Below, piece by piece: positions 7,813-17,407 of a DNA stretch of 42,921 nucleotides; positions within the stretch are counted from its first letter, which is position 1; every line of letters begins with the position of its first letter. The stretch lies in NCBI GenBank assembly GCA_016872635.1, contig VGZN01000002.1, positions 1-42,921 of the forward strand. Reading direction: 5' to 3'. The notes under the pieces are model-generated. The model worked only from the letters and a program-made list of their open reading frames with translations. It did no database searches and had not been told where the DNA came from. The translations under genes were made by a program, and so were the position numbers. This stretch comes from Planctomycetota bacterium (GTDB taxonomy: Bacteria > Planctomycetota > Planctomycetia > Pirellulales > Pirellulaceae).

Positions 7813-10197
7813 CTATCTGCCACTCTTCTTGTCGGCGATTTTGACTTCCAGTTCGCGAACGATGTCCTCTTGGAGGTAGTTTTTCACCAGATCGCTGGTG
7901 GTGCTGAGCATTTTATTGATTCGTTCTTTGACGGGTGCAGGAATGAGACCGTTTTCGGTGGATTCTGCACGACGCTCGATGTTTTGGATTTGGGAGGAAA
8001 GCCCTTCGTAGCTCCGAACCTTTTTCAGTTCATCGAGCAATGAGGAGGCTTCATCGAGTTTTCCTTCGTCAATCTTCCTGCGAGTGCGAGCGTCCAGAAT
8101 TTTTCGGCGAACGACGAGATCGAGGATTTCGCCTTGGATACCCTTGAGGAACGCTTCGGCTTGCAAGCGTCGGCGATCGTCTGGCAAGTCTGCTTTTTCC
8201 GATTCGCGATAGCCGGTGATGATCGGCAACCGTGCTAAAAGGGTCTCCCCATTTTTGATGTAGTACAGATACAGCGGTAATTTGATCTTGAGGGTGCTGG
8301 TCGGGGGTTTTTCCATCCGTTTCCGCAGCGCTTCTTGTTCCGCTGCCGCCTTAGCCGCTTCATCCTTCGGAGCGAAAGATGGAGGGTTCGTATCGGACGA
8401 TTCGGCAGATTTGGCTTTTAGCGCGGCGGCCGTTGTGAACCTGGCTTTCGCGATCGTCTCAAGCCCGCTCGAAGTGGGTTGATCGTAAGTTATTTCTGGG
8501 AGATCGGATTGCTTGAGGTCGATGATACCACGCCAATCGGAACGCCCCACCATGTTCAGGTCATCGGAACCTGGGGTTCGTCTGTAGACCTCGACGCCTG
8601 GTACCGCGCTGGCGGGGGAGCCACGAACTCCTAATTTCAGGTCAGTTTTTGCAAACTGCGGCTTGATCTTGAGTGCAACTCTTCTCGTTCGGCGATTCTT
8701 TGCAGCGACGAGTGCTCCTCGGCTGGCTGCAAAGATCGCTCCATAGTATCGCGCTTCATCGATCGGTTCGGTAACGGCGATGTATGTGAAAGCCATATTC
8801 TGGAGAAGGGTTGGGTTCCCAGTCAAGTCGTCCCGGCGAACGTAGGGAGCGAGGACGTCTCCAATATCGATGCGAATCGGGGAATCTGGCGTTGTCACCA
8901 GCCCGCTGGCCCGAACTCGAAGGATAGCTGTTTTGTTGTCATTCTCCTCGATCCGAGCCATGGGTGTGAAGCAAGCTCGTGAAAGGTAGGCGATTGCATT
9001 AGGTATTTCGTTAGTGCTGGTTGCGTAGCTCGTCTCCATCAAACCAATGCGTCGCACGAAGGCATCGAGTTCTTTGACCTGGATTCGAATCCGTTCTCCT
9101 TCTCGGTCGACCGAAACCAGCATGACCTTGTCCTTGTCACGAAGCATCGCTTCCGGTTGCCAAGGAAACCGCGTTGGAATCGTCCGAGACACTTCCTTGA
9201 CCTTCGGAACATCGGGCTTCGGAATCAAGGCGGCAAAGTACTTGCCGGTGTCCAGGTCTTCTTTCAGTTGTGAAAGGGACCCTTGGTACTCTACGATTTT
9301 CGTCTTCAACGCATTCCAATTCTCGACCTCACGCTCTTTGCGTTTCAGAGGCTCTTGGATTCGATTGATTTCCGATTGGAGTTCTTTGAGTTTGGCTTTC
9401 AACTCGCTCAGCTTTTTCTCCTTGTCCGAGTTCGGCTGGACCGTGACACCTCCAACCTTGGCTTCGGCTTCAAGCTGTTTAGTGAGTTCTACTTCTCTGG
9501 CGAGGAGTGGTTTGATTTCCTCTCGGAGTCGCGGGATCTCCTTGTCGACCAAGAAGGGGACAATATCCCGATTGAGGGCGTTGTATTGCAGCGATGGAAT
9601 CGCAATGGTCGGAATGCGTTCTACGGCTGAGTCAAACGTGCGTACGCTATTTAGGCTCAGGGCTCGCATTTCAGCGTCTTCTTTTGCCTTGAGATCTGCC
9701 TCTTCCTTTGCAGAGAGTTTTTTCTTGGGAGCCGATGGATCAACCTCTGGAACTTTTTTCGGTTGGATCGCGAGGAAAGCATCCTTGGCCTGATCGGACT
9801 TTGCGAGCATCAACACCAACTCGCGCGACAATAGCTGTTCGATGGTGAGGTCGTCGAGGTGGTAGAGCACCGAACCAAACAGAGCATCTGGTGTTTCCAG
9901 CACGTCGACGTTCCAAGTCGCTCCAAATTCAATTTCGGAGCACTCGAGAACCTTGCGATAGATCTCTTGTTTGGATTCTTCGGAGAGACCAAGCGTTGGT
10001 GAAATACTTGTCCAGACTCGAACCTTGTACGGGGAATACTCCCATACCTCTTGGGCCTGTAGGCACGTTGAAAGCAACACCAGCACAATCGTGTTCCATT
10101 GGGCTATGACCAGCAACGCCGTCCGTAACCTAGTGGGGATCGTTGGACGAAGATCGGCAGAGCATTGGGAGTGTAGGTGTTTCGGGGAAGCGATCAT
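7813..10197 (-). CDS. Large secreted coiled-coil protein of unknown function
   Basis: No family was recognised. The chosen ATG at 10197 overlaps the TGA of the preceding gene as ATGA, giving 794 residues; an ATG 18 bp further upstream would add six residues. A long N-terminal signal peptide (hydrophobic around residues 25-45, ending STCLQAQ) predicts export. Then follow a region EVWEYSPYKVRVW..., an Ala/Lys/Glu-rich segment, a coiled coil (about residues 215-300), a beta-rich middle and a charged helical C-terminus (about 670-790). There is no transmembrane span after the signal. Position inside the ExbB/ExbD operon suggests it is a periplasmic structural or scaffold part of that system; this is inference. 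Confidence 0.8.
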   Translation of the reverse strand: MIASPKHLHSQCSADLRPTIPTRLRTALLVIAQWNTIVLVLLSTCLQAQEVWEYSPYKVRVWTSISPTLGLSEESKQEIYRKVLECSEIEFGATWNVDVLETPDALFGSVLYHLDDLTIEQLLSRELVLMLAKSDQAKDAFLAIQPKKVPEVDPSAPKKKLSAKEEADLKAKEDAEMRALSLNSVRTFDSAVERIPTIAIPSLQYNALNRDIVPFLVDKEIPRLREEIKPLLAREVELTKQLEAEAKVGGVTVQPNSDKEKKLSELKAKLKELQSEINRIQEPLKRKEREVENWNALKTKIVEYQGSLSQLKEDLDTGKYFAALIPKPDVPKVKEVSRTIPTRFPWQPEAMLRDKDKVMLVSVDREGERIRIQVKELDAFVRRIGLMETSYATSTNEIPNAIAYLSRACFTPMARIEENDNKTAILRVRASGLVTTPDSPIRIDIGDVLAPYVRRDDLTGNPTLLQNMAFTYIAVTEPIDEARYYGAIFAASRGALVAAKNRRTRRVALKIKPQFAKTDLKLGVRGSPASAVPGVEVYRRTPGSDDLNMVGRSDWRGIIDLKQSDLPEITYDQPTSSGLETIAKARFTTAAALKAKSAESSDTNPPSFAPKDEAAKAAAEQEALRKRMEKPPTSTLKIKLPLYLYYIKNGETLLARLPIITGYRESEKADLPDDRRRLQAEAFLKGIQGEILDLVVRRKILDARTRRKIDEGKLDEASSLLDELKKVRSYEGLSSQIQNIERRAESTENGLIPAPVKERINKMLSTTSDLVKNYLQEDIVRELEVKIADKKSGR

Positions 10198-12581
10198 GGC
10201 GCTCGGTTTCTCCATTTCTGGAGGTCTTGATACAGTCCCAGTGGCTTTTGAGTTACTCCAGATACATCGTTCCGGTAAGCAAACGATTCGCTAACTTGCC
10301 AAAGCGGTAGGATTGGTAAGTGGGCAGCAACCAACGAATGAAGATCTTGGCAGCTTTGACGAACCTCGCGCCAGTTGCGAGACGCGCTCAATTGGCCGAG
10401 GATTTGGACGATGAATTGGTTGTTAGTTTCTGCGGGTGCGCCGATTCCGAACAATCGCTCCGCATCGGTTGCTGGTTCCCAGATCGATGCCGTCAGGTAA
10501 AGGATATCGACTGGCGAATCCTCCTTAGGGCCGGGAACTTTATCGAGCACGATCAACTCGGCGGGCACATCGATGAGTTTCCATTGCTCGATGATGGCTT
10601 GGCCCGCAACGCGAGCCGCTTCGTAGTTGGGAACTCCCAAACGGATTTTCGGAAGCGTTGGGACCGGTTCCTTTCGCTTCTCATACATCATCTTCAATTT
10701 GCTGTTGGTGATCAGCATAAGGACTTTGGCGAGCCTAGGATCGTATGCTTGATTCTCAACACTGTTGTTGTATGCGTAAGCAATGGGATCCTGTTCCGAA
10801 GCCCCGCGAGGAAACGGGCCGCTGATGACGCGGCTTTGCTCGGATTCACTACCCCCAAGAATTTCCCCTCGCAAGATTCCTTCGCGATTGATTGCGTAGA
10901 GAAGCGCGCGACGAAACTCGCGGTCATCGAGATAGGGATTGGAGGTACGAGGAACGAGCATGTGTACCGTTGGTAACGCGTAGGATGCGACATTGATCGT
11001 CTTGGAGACAATTGAAGCTTCCAACCGCTTGGCATCGGCCGGGAACAAGCGATCGATGATCTCAATCTCTCCACGCAGCAAATCGTTGATCGCTTGGCTC
11101 GGATCGGTATAGAGTATTTCGTGGATTTCGATCGGTTGAAAGTCTGCAGCTGGGCTCGACGATGCCCATTCGAATCGTTTGGTATCGCCATCTTGTGATT
11201 TAATTCGGTATAGCACTCCGGGAGGAGCTGCCCCTTCGACTTGGGTTTCGATAGGCCACTGAAGGAATGCCTGTGGAAGAACGTGAGGCCTACGGAATCG
11301 AACTTTCAGTCGCTCGGGACCAAAGACAGATACCGAATCGAAAATAGCAGCCCAACCCGGTACATAATCATCATTCCCGACAGTGGCTCGGCGTAAGAAC
11401 GATTGCGATAGATTCAGACTATTAGGGATGGCACCCAGTCCGGGGTTCTGGATGGTCATGTCGAGTTCGAGACGATCGTCGCTCTGCTGGAAAGAGCCCA
11501 AAGTGAATCGGTATTGCCCACCTTCCGGGCCGGTGCTTCGAAACTCGAACAACGGACGGCTGATCAATTGTCCCGACCGAAACGCCGGCCAATTGGCGAG
11601 AGCGGCTGTGTCGGGAGTATCGGCAGTTTGAAAAACGCCAACCCGCGTGATCGGAAATTCCTTGAGCAAATCGTTCAGGAGTTGACGTCCCCCTTCGATA
11701 CTAGGCTCTATCTCCAGCATTTTTGTCGCTTCGCGACGTGCGTTCATGAAATCCTTTTGGTCTCGGAAAGCGATCGCGCGATCGAGGTATTCCTTAGCGA
11801 GATCGAGGAATTTGCCTCGCCATTCTTCCACGACGGGAAGAGGGTCCTCTTTGTAGTCTTTCTCGAGACGGTTAATCATCGATCGAGCGGTTGCTAGATC
11901 TTTTTTGTCGAAGTACGACTTGATGAGCTGACTCGACACGCTGGTGATATATCCTCGCACTTTTTCCTTCTGGTAATTCGGAAAACTTCTTTGAAGTTCC
12001 TCGAGTACCGCCAAGGTATGGGCGAGGCGTTTTTGCCTGACCATTTCGACAGCGCTGGCGAAAAGGAAATCCTGTCTCAAGACTTGCAGGCCAGGCGTTT
12101 GCGGATAATTCACCAGGAGGAAATTGAGGTGCTCAAACGCTTCACCGAAATTCTTCTGTTCGACGAGTTGTTTGGCTTTTGCCAAGATCATCTGCTCGTA
12201 GAAGGAGACCTTTTCGATATCCTTCCAAAGGACCTCGTAGCGACGAGAAGGAAAGAGCAATATCGTTACTTGGAGTTTGTCGGTGTCTTTGGTTGCCGTC
12301 GGCATACGGCGATTCGGAATCTCTACCGGGGCAACCTTGACACTCCTGCCTGTTGCTTCTGGTTTGAGTGTGATGATGTCAAACGGCTCTTCGTCGAGGA
12401 GTGAAGTAACAACCTCAACCTCCTGAAAAATTTTGTCATAGTTGTCTTGCGCATTTGCTGACCGAGCGAATGTCGCGGCAACAACAAACACCGCGAGACT
12501 CAGGAACCAACCGAGGCGAGATTGGGGCAAAGATTTCTTGGAAACCGAAAGGATCATTTCTGCGTCGCTCCACCGTCTCAT
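10194..12581 (-). CDS. Periplasmic TPR plus family 5 (oligopeptide-type) solute-binding protein
   Basis: A 795-residue exported protein: signal peptide ending in RSANAQ-DNY (about residue 45), a helical TPR-like part (about 115-290) and a C-terminal domain (about 330-795) that resembles SBP_bac_5 (DppA/OppA-type) proteins, with PYLDDREFRRALLYAINREGI, the family's best signature, and the late ILYLTASIWEP region. In the family these proteins bind peptides, nickel or similar ligands for ABC importers, but no ABC permease or ATPase gene is present here, and the TPR fusion is unusual. The ATG forms TAATG with the stop of the PQQ-propeller gene. It probably serves as a binding or adaptor module of the ExbB/ExbD system. 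Confidence 0.82.
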   Translation of the reverse strand: MRRWSDAEMILSVSKKSLPQSRLGWFLSLAVFVVAATFARSANAQDNYDKIFQEVEVVTSLLDEEPFDIITLKPEATGRSVKVAPVEIPNRRMPTATKDTDKLQVTILLFPSRRYEVLWKDIEKVSFYEQMILAKAKQLVEQKNFGEAFEHLNFLLVNYPQTPGLQVLRQDFLFASAVEMVRQKRLAHTLAVLEELQRSFPNYQKEKVRGYITSVSSQLIKSYFDKKDLATARSMINRLEKDYKEDPLPVVEEWRGKFLDLAKEYLDRAIAFRDQKDFMNARREATKMLEIEPSIEGGRQLLNDLLKEFPITRVGVFQTADTPDTAALANWPAFRSGQLISRPLFEFRSTGPEGGQYRFTLGSFQQSDDRLELDMTIQNPGLGAIPNSLNLSQSFLRRATVGNDDYVPGWAAIFDSVSVFGPERLKVRFRRPHVLPQAFLQWPIETQVEGAAPPGVLYRIKSQDGDTKRFEWASSSPAADFQPIEIHEILYTDPSQAINDLLRGEIEIIDRLFPADAKRLEASIVSKTINVASYALPTVHMLVPRTSNPYLDDREFRRALLYAINREGILRGEILGGSESEQSRVISGPFPRGASEQDPIAYAYNNSVENQAYDPRLAKVLMLITNSKLKMMYEKRKEPVPTLPKIRLGVPNYEAARVAGQAIIEQWKLIDVPAELIVLDKVPGPKEDSPVDILYLTASIWEPATDAERLFGIGAPAETNNQFIVQILGQLSASRNWREVRQSCQDLHSLVAAHLPILPLWQVSESFAYRNDVSGVTQKPLGLYQDLQKWRNRAP

Positions 12582-15500
12582 TAACGAGTGCCTGTCGGGT
12601 TGGAGTTCGATTCCGAAGGGATAGGCGCGTTGATTATGGTTCCCTCGTCACCAGGTATAATCAATCCATTGGCTCCCAATCGGGGTGTTCCTGCGATGGG
12701 TTCTCCGGCTGAACTTCGAGCCGTTTCTTTACCATCTCGGCTTGAGATGCGAATCAACTCACCTGTGGTGCTCGATAGAATCAAATCGGATCCACTAGTC
12801 AGCGGATCGCCCACCAATACTACTTGCTGAAGCGGGGTCGACCACAGTTGCTTCCCTTCGGAGTTGAACGCGACGAGTCCTTCGATGTCGCTCAATGCCA
12901 AACCGATTGTGCCGGCATCGGTTTCTGCCGCGAATGGACCCCACGCAAAGCGTCCTTCGAAGGTGAGAGATGCGATCTTTTTAAATTCGCCGCTTTCGTA
13001 GAAGTCCATCACATCTCCAGACGCACCAGGTGAGATTCCAACGATCACATCGTTCAACGAAGCCAATCGGCCCTTGAGCGATTTCTCGAGGGGCTGCGAA
13101 TTGAGCATGCGAAGCTGCTTGCCGGTGGAAAGCTTGTAAAGATTTCGTTTTTGGTCAGCGATGACAACGGATTGCTTGTCAGACAGAAGGAGCGGGTTCA
13201 GCCATACTGGGCGCTCGCCAGCTGCGATCGTAGGTTGAAAGGCCGTTCCAATTTGCTTCCCACTTTCAGGATCGATCATCAATAGCTGCGAGTTTTCCAG
13301 TGGTACGATAAGGGAATTTCCAACTGCGATTGGGGCTGTAATCGGGTAGGAGTTGGCGAGATCGAGATTCACCAATTTTGTAGTCCAGCCTGCTTTTCGG
13401 CTAGGATCGACCAGCAGGAGCTGGCTTCCCTGAGATGAGTTGAGAAGCACGCTACGGCCATCTTCGAGTTGGGTGGAATTGGCGAACATCATCGAGCGTT
13501 GATTGCGCCCCATGTTCTCGATCTGCAAGTTGGGCTTTGACGATCCAAAGGCGTTTGACTCGACGCTGAACGTCGCACCTTGGCTGGTAACGGCCACCAT
13601 CGAGTTTTCGACCGGGGAAATCGAAGCGACCGGGGTACCGATATCGGTTTCCCAATAGGGGTTCCCTGTCTTGGGGTCGACAGCGGCGACGCGCACGCCC
13701 CCGGTACCGCGTACGATTCGGCTATGAACGATCGTTTCACCGATTTTGGTTGGACGACATGTGAACTCATCGAGGTCATCTTTGAGCCACATCGAATTGA
13801 GCTTTTGGCCGGTGATTTGTATTTGGAAATAGGCCAAGCGACTGGATGCCAACCATAGGTCTGTTCCCGACATCAATGGCCAAGTCACCTTGGGAGAGGC
13901 TTCGTTAGAGACCAGGTTTACCATTTTGAAAACCTTGTCGCGAGCGTTCGTCACCTCGACGTCTAGGATTGCGATTTCACCCAAGTTGGTAGCAACCGCC
14001 AATCGTCGACCTTCCACTTGGGGTTCGACCACAACGTGACCCTTGAATCGGACCGGCGCTTGGGCTTGGGTCAACTGAAGTCCTTCATCGTTGGTGGTGT
14101 AGACACGCATCAGGCAGTGGTCCGGCCCGGCATTTTCGAAGAGAATCAATTGGTTTAAAACCCAGATGGGCGGAACGACAATGGTTCCAGGATTATGGCC
14201 GACGTAGACGACTTCCTCACATTCGCCGTTTCCTCGGCTCATGACGTAAAGGTTCGAATGATTCCCGGGCAGATAGCGTTTGCGTTTTCCAGTCGCTCCA
14301 CCCATCCCCACATCGATTGGTTGCGGAATTTTCTTCGCCCATCGGGATTGACCCGAGATGGCATCCAAGCAGTAGATGTTGCCACCGACCGTGCAGACAA
14401 AAACATCGTCGCCATCTACCGTAGGTTCGAGGATTCTCTCCGGGAATTTACTTTTCCAGAGGAGGCTACCATCCTTTGCGGACAGTCTGCTTACCGTACC
14501 GCGAGAGGCGACGGCAACGATCGGATCGCTGTCGCTGGTTTGCGCGATGCGCTGCGGTTCCGAGTTCCAATCACGGCCGATGTATTTTCGCCACAAAACT
14601 TCACCGTTGGATACTTGGATCGCGACCACGGAGCCTTTTACGCGAAGGCATGCGACATCGCTGCTGTTGCTGTCGCTGGGGTTTCCAGTTCGGCTAGTCA
14701 GCAACGCTGTAGATGCATTTGCAGTCGCTGCAGGCTCATTGCTGACCGTTGGTACGGTGGCTGATTTAGAAACCAATCCCTTTTGAAGATTGGTAGCTGC
14801 TAGCATCAATTCGCGGAGTTTTTTATCGGGTTCCAAAGGTGGGTACTTGCGGATCAGTTCCTTGCGAAGGTCGTAGGTTTTTGTCACGTCCTGGGCATCG
14901 ATCGCTTGCTGCATATTCACCAACGTTGCGGCGAGGTCTTCGCTTTGTTGGATATCGCGAATCACTCGCTGTTGACCTTCTTCGATGGTCTTGATGCGCT
15001 GTTCGTTTTGGGTTCGTTCTTGAGTGCCGACGTAGCGAGGGTCTCGGATGAGTTCCATTTGTTGGTTCATCATGCCGATCAAATTTTTCCTATCTTCGGT
15101 ACCGGACATGTTCTCCGCTTTGACCACAAACTTCTCCGCGATACGGAGCAGAGTGTCGGTGACATCCACGCGCATTTGAGCCAAACCGGGCTCGTTCACA
15201 ATCTTGGGCAATTGTTCCTGAGCGGTCTTAAGAGCAATGGTTGGGTCTGCGTTCTTTTCCGCGTCCTGACGCACGCGAGCGATGGAAGCTTTGACTTTAG
15301 CAACGCTTACGTTCTCATCGGTTGTAAAGGTGCTGGCAAAAGTTTCATATTGCTTGATTGCCCGTTCGTAGTCTCTGTTCTTGAAAAGCTCTTCGGCCAT
15401 GTCGAACGACTCTTTGGCGGAGCCTCGGGCGAACCAAATGTAGAGGGGGACGAAGAAGATCAACAGCAAGAGAACGATGAAACCGACGCCGACGATCCCG

Positions 15501-16012
15501 AAGGATTCCCAAGGACTCTTATTAGCCTTCTTTGGTTTTGGGGCTTGTGCGACCTTGACCTCGGAGATTGGATCTTCCGCGAATGAAGACTTCTTTTTCT
15601 TCCTCTTTTTTGAGGTGGGTTCTTCCGTCGACTCCGCCTCAACGACTTCGACGACTTCGGCGACGGGACCCCCGACCACTTCCGCGACCTCGACGACTTC
15701 GGGTTCATCCGGAGGCAGAAGATCTTCGACGGAGTCCCCTTTTTTGGGCGTCGGTATTTCTACCGGGCGTCCGCCGCGCAACGCCGTAGACGAAGGATCC
15801 GTACCAGCAGCCCCGATCGTCTCATTGAGTTCGGTAATCAGTTTGGTTGCTTGGAACCGAGTCAATTGCCCATTATCGACCAAGAGTCGCGCGATGGCTT
15901 CGGGAGTTACGCGGACTTTCGATTGCTCGACTTGGTTATGGAGTTCCTGAATGATCTCAGGGTCGAGTAGGCCTTTGCTCTCGAGCATATTGATGAACTG
16001 CTGTGCGCTCAT
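12581..16012 (-). CDS. Membrane-anchored PQQ-like beta-propeller protein with cytoplasmic N-domain
   Basis: A 1143-residue protein. Residues 1-65 are a helical domain ending in the NGQLTRFQATKLI motif seen in planctomycete kinases and propeller proteins. A Glu/Val-rich acidic linker, then a KKRKKKKK basic patch, lead to one membrane span (about 172-195, IVGVGFIVLLLLIFFVPLYI). Outside the membrane come a TPR-like helical part (about 200-400) and a large propeller (about 430-1130) with repeated blades such as DGSLLWKSKF, SGQSRWAKKI, TGNPYWETDI and EGKQLWSTPL. Such propellers bind proteins or sense; PQQ cofactor binding is not implied. It starts 3 bp after the stop of the second ExbD gene, and its stop overlaps the next start. 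Confidence 0.88.
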   Translation of the reverse strand: MSAQQFINMLESKGLLDPEIIQELHNQVEQSKVRVTPEAIARLLVDNGQLTRFQATKLITELNETIGAAGTDPSSTALRGGRPVEIPTPKKGDSVEDLLPPDEPEVVEVAEVVGGPVAEVVEVVEAESTEEPTSKKRKKKKSSFAEDPISEVKVAQAPKPKKANKSPWESFGIVGVGFIVLLLLIFFVPLYIWFARGSAKESFDMAEELFKNRDYERAIKQYETFASTFTTDENVSVAKVKASIARVRQDAEKNADPTIALKTAQEQLPKIVNEPGLAQMRVDVTDTLLRIAEKFVVKAENMSGTEDRKNLIGMMNQQMELIRDPRYVGTQERTQNEQRIKTIEEGQQRVIRDIQQSEDLAATLVNMQQAIDAQDVTKTYDLRKELIRKYPPLEPDKKLRELMLAATNLQKGLVSKSATVPTVSNEPAATANASTALLTSRTGNPSDSNSSDVACLRVKGSVVAIQVSNGEVLWRKYIGRDWNSEPQRIAQTSDSDPIVAVASRGTVSRLSAKDGSLLWKSKFPERILEPTVDGDDVFVCTVGGNIYCLDAISGQSRWAKKIPQPIDVGMGGATGKRKRYLPGNHSNLYVMSRGNGECEEVVYVGHNPGTIVVPPIWVLNQLILFENAGPDHCLMRVYTTNDEGLQLTQAQAPVRFKGHVVVEPQVEGRRLAVATNLGEIAILDVEVTNARDKVFKMVNLVSNEASPKVTWPLMSGTDLWLASSRLAYFQIQITGQKLNSMWLKDDLDEFTCRPTKIGETIVHSRIVRGTGGVRVAAVDPKTGNPYWETDIGTPVASISPVENSMVAVTSQGATFSVESNAFGSSKPNLQIENMGRNQRSMMFANSTQLEDGRSVLLNSSQGSQLLLVDPSRKAGWTTKLVNLDLANSYPITAPIAVGNSLIVPLENSQLLMIDPESGKQIGTAFQPTIAAGERPVWLNPLLLSDKQSVVIADQKRNLYKLSTGKQLRMLNSQPLEKSLKGRLASLNDVIVGISPGASGDVMDFYESGEFKKIASLTFEGRFAWGPFAAETDAGTIGLALSDIEGLVAFNSEGKQLWSTPLQQVVLVGDPLTSGSDLILSSTTGELIRISSRDGKETARSSAGEPIAGTPRLGANGLIIPGDEGTIINAPIPSESNSNPTGTR

Positions 16013-16015
16013 TGG

Positions 16016-16804
16016 CTACTCAAACTCCTCGACAACCGTAACGCTGAAACTGTTGAACCCTTTTTCCCGCCCTGCATCAAGCGCTGCGACCACAGCAGCG
16101 TGAATACACTCTTCGTGGGCATCGATCAATAACTTAAGATTTTCATCTTCCTTACCCGTCGAAACCTCGGCGCGGGCTTCACCTAGAGCCATGAGCAAAT
16201 CTTGTTTGCTGCTGGCCTCCCGTTGGTCACCGGTTGGGAAAATCACGGTGTACGCATTGAACTCATCGATCTGAACTCGAACACTGTCGTAAACCTCTGG
16301 TGGTTTTTCCATCGGCTTGGTGCTGGGAGAGTCCGACAACGGCGGCGGCTTTTCGAAGACTTTTTCGCTTGAGAACGAAGCGGTGATCATGAAAAAGATC
16401 AGGAGCAAGAAGGTCACGTCCACCATCGGCGTCATGTCCATATCATCCTTGGGAAGTTCTTTCTTCGCAAAGGTGACTTGTTCCGGCTCTTCCTCCTCGG
16501 CGATAGCTACGCCCGATGCGCTCGGTGCGGCTGTTGCTACTGCTGGCTTAAGCGGGGCGTTGTTGGGGCTGTTGGTCGGCGTGGATTTTTCGATGGGATA
16601 TGAGCTGCTGCCCTGGGACGGTAACGCTGCTGGTGGCTGGGCGACAGAAGGCTCGGTTGTCTTCGCAGATGCTTCCTGAATCAAAAAAGTCTCATCGGCA
16701 CGGAATGGCTGATCGCAATTCGGACATCGAATTTCTCGGCCGATGACACGCGGATTGACGGATCGGATCACCAGGCAGTGTGGGCAGCGAATGCTCAAGC
16801 TCAT
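16016..16804 (-). CDS. ExbD/TolR family protein with N-terminal zinc ribbon
   Basis: A 262-residue biopolymer transport subunit. The C-terminal ~150 residues are ExbD-like: DMTPMVDVTFLLLIFFMITA carries the conserved, protonatable Asp at the start of the single membrane span (about 122-142), followed by a periplasmic domain. ExbD subunits convert proton flow through ExbB/TolQ into movement of periplasmic partners. Fused in front is a cytoplasmic zinc ribbon with CPHC at residues 7-10 and CPNC at 27-30, then a Ser/Pro/Ala linker. This makes it nearly twice the usual ~140 residues. Its ATG overlaps the TGA of the first ExbD gene as ATGA. Confidence 0.92.
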   Translation of the reverse strand: MSLSIRCPHCLVIRSVNPRVIGREIRCPNCDQPFRADETFLIQEASAKTTEPSVAQPPAALPSQGSSSYPIEKSTPTNSPNNAPLKPAVATAAPSASGVAIAEEEEPEQVTFAKKELPKDDMDMTPMVDVTFLLLIFFMITASFSSEKVFEKPPPLSDSPSTKPMEKPPEVYDSVRVQIDEFNAYTVIFPTGDQREASSKQDLLMALGEARAEVSTGKEDENLKLLIDAHEECIHAAVVAALDAGREKGFNSFSVTVVEEFE

Positions 16805-17343
16805 TTACCTGCCTCCGAAACGGAAAGATTGATCAGTTTGCCTTCTTCGAGGACTTCCGCAACTGCCTGCTCCACCTTCTTTAGTTGCTTGGCCGTGACG
16901 TTCCCCTCAGCTCGAATCAAAACTTCGGTCTTGCCGCCGGTTTCCATCTGCATTTGGACATACTCGGCAATTTCTGCAGATTGTTGCTCAGGATCATCGG
17001 AAAATACCGATCCATCCGCTTTGGCAACAATCGGGCTATCGCTGATGCCGCGTGTCACACTGAGCATCACGCAATTCTTAGTAGCGATGGAGCTGCCATG
17101 CTTTGCAGGTGGTACTTCGTACGATTTTTCACCGGTCATTTTGGAGGTCAAAATGAAGAAGATCAGGAGCAGAAACGTCATGTCGATCATAGGGGTGATG
17201 TCCATCTCATCGTCCATAGGAGGACGCGCACCGAGTTCGACTTGCTCCGGCTCTTCATCCGCTTCGACAACAGGAGTGGCTACCGTGCCCGCATCGAGCA
17301 AATCCGGCTCCTGTGCGTCAAATGAATTGGAATCTTTGTCCAT
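16801..17343 (-). CDS. ExbD/TolR family biopolymer transport protein
   Basis: A 180-residue ExbD. An acidic N-terminal segment (about 1-45) precedes MDITPMIDMTFLLLIFFILT, with the conserved Asp at the membrane-span start (about 46-66), and a periplasmic domain with a TEVLIRAEGNVTAKQLKKV end typical of the ExbD/TolR fold. It should work with the ExbB-like channel encoded just upstream (64 bp) and with the second ExbD, which overlaps its stop codon. The two ExbDs are paralogous but diverged, so a mixed ExbD dimer is possible. Confidence 0.93.
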   Translation of the reverse strand: MDKDSNSFDAQEPDLLDAGTVATPVVEADEEPEQVELGARPPMDDEMDITPMIDMTFLLLIFFILTSKMTGEKSYEVPPAKHGSSIATKNCVMLSVTRGISDSPIVAKADGSVFSDDPEQQSAEIAEYVQMQMETGGKTEVLIRAEGNVTAKQLKKVEQAVAEVLEEGKLINLSVSEAGK

Positions 17344-17407
17344 ACGTCCACGTACCTTCTCTGGACCTACACTGCCGTATTACGCAATCGACCCGTTGGC
17401 CAAACCA

